NCBI GenBank assembly: GCA_958425285.1
Contig: CATZVV010000015.1
Span: forward strand, 1-15,704
Source of the DNA: an uncultured Lachnoclostridium sp.
Lineage (GTDB): Bacteria; Bacillota; Clostridia; Lachnospirales; Lachnospiraceae
Direction: 5' to 3'
Length of the DNA: 15,704 nucleotides
The notes below the pieces were generated by a model, which was not told the DNA's origin, searched no databases, and saw nothing but the letters and a program-made list of their open reading frames with translations. The translations under genes and the position numbers were made by a program. Shown here in pieces: positions 14,448 to 15,704 of this stretch. Position 1 is the stretch's first letter. Every line of letters begins with the position of its first letter.

Positions 14448-15665
14448 CTAGTACAGCCCTGTTGGCTGCCCTGTTTTCGGATTGTATCCGGCGTCTGTTA
14501 AAGCTTTAATAATCATATCTTTATGTTCATGACCGAATGCCTCCATTGTAATTGTAAGTTCAACCGCTGCATTCCGGTTAATACTGACGAACTGATTATG
14601 CTCTAATCGAATAATATTTCCTTGTGCTTTTGCAATAACATCTGCTACACGAAGCAGTTCCCCCGGCCGGTCAGGAAGAAGAACAGAGACGGTAAACACT
14701 CTTCCACGCTGGATTAATCCATGCTGGACAACAGAAGAGATTGTAATAACGTCCATATTTCCTCCGCTTAAAATGCAAACCACTTTTTTCCCTTTTATAT
14801 CTAATTGCTTTAATGCAGAAACTGTCAAAAGACCAGAATTTTCAACGACCATTTTATGATTTTCCATCATATCCAGAAAATTAACGATCAAATCCCTGTC
14901 CTCCACAGCAATAATATCATCAATGTTCTCCTGAATATAAGGAAAAATATTTTCTCCCGGTGTTTTTACTGCTGTACCATCTGCAATTGTATTTACATCT
15001 GGAAGTGAAACAATATGTCCTGCTTTTAAAGATTCCTGCATGCAATTTGCCCCTGCAGGTTCTACACCAATTACTTTAATTTTAGGATTCAGCATCTTTG
15101 TAAGCGTTGCCACACCAGAAGCAAGACCGCCACCCCCAATTGGTGCAAGGATCATATCTACCGTCGGCAATTCTTTAAAGATTTCCATTGCAATTGATCC
15201 TTGTCCCATTGCTACAGTTTCATCATCAAATGGATGGATAAAAGTATACCCATTTTCTTCAGCCAGCTTTAATGCATGTGTACACGCATCATCATATACG
15301 TCACCATGCAATATAACTTCAGCCCCATATGACTTTGTTCGATTCACTTTAATTAAAGGCGTTGTATTTGGCATTACAATGATGGCTTTGCAACCATATA
15401 TTTTAGCCGCGTATGCAACACCCTGAGCATGGTTGCCGGCAGAAGCAGTAATAAGTCCTTTTTCACGTTCTTCTTTGGTCAATGTGCTGATTTTATAATA
15501 GGCTCCTCTTACTTTATAAGCTCCGGTATACTGCATATTTTCTGGTTTAAAATATATTTTTGCGCCAGTTTGTGCACTATAATACTCACTGTAAATTAAA
15601 TTGGTTGGAAGAATGACCTCCTTTACGCGTTCACTGGCTTCTTCAAATTTTTCTAATGTCATCAT
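14448..15665 (-). CDS. ilvA: Threonine ammonia-lyase (threonine dehydratase) with C-terminal ACT domain
   Basis: A PLP enzyme that deaminates threonine to 2-oxobutanoate and ammonia, either for isoleucine synthesis or threonine fermentation. It has 405 residues, the length of the one-ACT-domain type. The PLP Lys is K51 in YTGAYKVRGAYYK. SAGNHAQG (75-82) and the phosphate-binding GGGGLASG (177-184) are intact, and CILSGGNMD lies near 297-305. An ACT domain (about 325-395, VSVLLPDRPGELLRV onward) suggests amino-acid control. The biosynthetic (ilvA) or catabolic (tdcB) name cannot be settled from sequence alone. GGGAGG lies nine bases before the first of two successive ATGs. It leads directly into hisZ with a 21-base gap, which ties it to the histidine genes. 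Confidence 0.95.
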   Translation of the reverse strand: MMTLEKFEEASERVKEVILPTNLIYSEYYSAQTGAKIYFKPENMQYTGAYKVRGAYYKISTLTKEEREKGLITASAGNHAQGVAYAAKIYGCKAIIVMPNTTPLIKVNRTKSYGAEVILHGDVYDDACTHALKLAEENGYTFIHPFDDETVAMGQGSIAMEIFKELPTVDMILAPIGGGGLASGVATLTKMLNPKIKVIGVEPAGANCMQESLKAGHIVSLPDVNTIADGTAVKTPGENIFPYIQENIDDIIAVEDRDLIVNFLDMMENHKMVVENSGLLTVSALKQLDIKGKKVVCILSGGNMDVITISSVVQHGLIQRGRVFTVSVLLPDRPGELLRVADVIAKAQGNIIRLEHNQFVSINRNAAVELTITMEAFGHEHKDMIIKALTDAGYNPKTGQPTGLY

Positions 15666-15703
15666 AAATTTTGACCTCCCTCAAATAAAGCATTTACAAA
15701 TTC
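15662..15703 (-). CDS. Possible 3' tail of an upstream gene (edge fragment)
   Basis: One minus-strand frame entering from the right edge is open for 13 codons (EFVNALFEGGQNL) and ends at a TGA overlapping the ATGATG start of ilvA. It would contain the ilvA ribosome binding site. The stretch is too short to identify; the two other frames stop sooner. It hints that ilvA is not the first gene of its operon. Confidence 0.25.
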   Translation of the reverse strand, partial: EFVNALFEGGQNL

Positions 15704-15704
15704 T

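Noticed and set aside
15040..15426. 128-codon plus-strand frame inside ilvA
   Set aside because: Antisense shadow of the conserved PLP-enzyme coding sequence, with Pro/Ser-rich composition typical of such shadows.

Overview
The window reads as a low-GC Firmicute chromosome, most like an anaerobic Lachnospiraceae-type Clostridium relative. Evidence is the AT-rich sequence, strong GGAGG ribosome binding sites, the ferredoxin-dependent IorAB/PaaK/ACT cluster, a HisIE protein with a HisA/HisF-like front half, and an rnhB-ylqH-yraN neighbourhood like that of Bacillus and Clostridia. No phage, insertion sequence, CRISPR array, tRNA or rRNA was recognised. This is core metabolism and housekeeping rather than an accessory island.

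Layout. Positions 1-1150 (minus) hold most of der, cut by the window edge. A short divergent promoter region (1151-1323) drives der leftward and a ribose-phosphate pyrophosphokinase gene (prs, 1324-2490) rightward. The prs frame carries an in-frame TAG at codon 284, in the ribose-phosphate-binding loop. Everything from 2478 to the right edge is on the minus strand. In transcription order: ilvA/tdcB (with an ACT domain), hisZ, hisG, hisD, a strong intrinsic terminator, a new promoter with a two-hairpin leader, hisB, hisIE, a 52-residue membrane peptide gene, iorA, iorB, an ACT-domain gene, paaK, a second ACT-domain gene, a one-TM hypothetical gene, rnhB, a stand-alone FlhB C-domain gene (ylqH-like) and yraN. 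The yraN end overlaps the end of prs by 13 bp.

How the genes work together. HisZ/HisG make phosphoribosyl-ATP from PRPP and ATP, HisIE performs the next two steps, HisB dehydrates imidazole glycerol phosphate, and HisD makes histidine. hisA, hisF, hisH and hisC are not in the window. IorAB and PaaK meet at arylacetyl-CoA: IorAB links it to arylpyruvate and ferredoxin, PaaK links it to free arylacetate. The two ACT proteins probably sense an aromatic amino acid. The tail of the minus-strand run is housekeeping: RNase HII, YraN and the FlhB-like protein.

Two lesions stand out: the nonsense codon in prs, and a one-base (-1 type) frame disruption near the 3' end of iorA that separates the second [4Fe-4S] cysteine motif from the rest of the protein. 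Both may be real mutations, recoding, or sequence errors; reads are needed to decide. I did not find a clearly new biological system. The best leads are these two lesions, the coupled small membrane protein, and the hisD-hisB control region.
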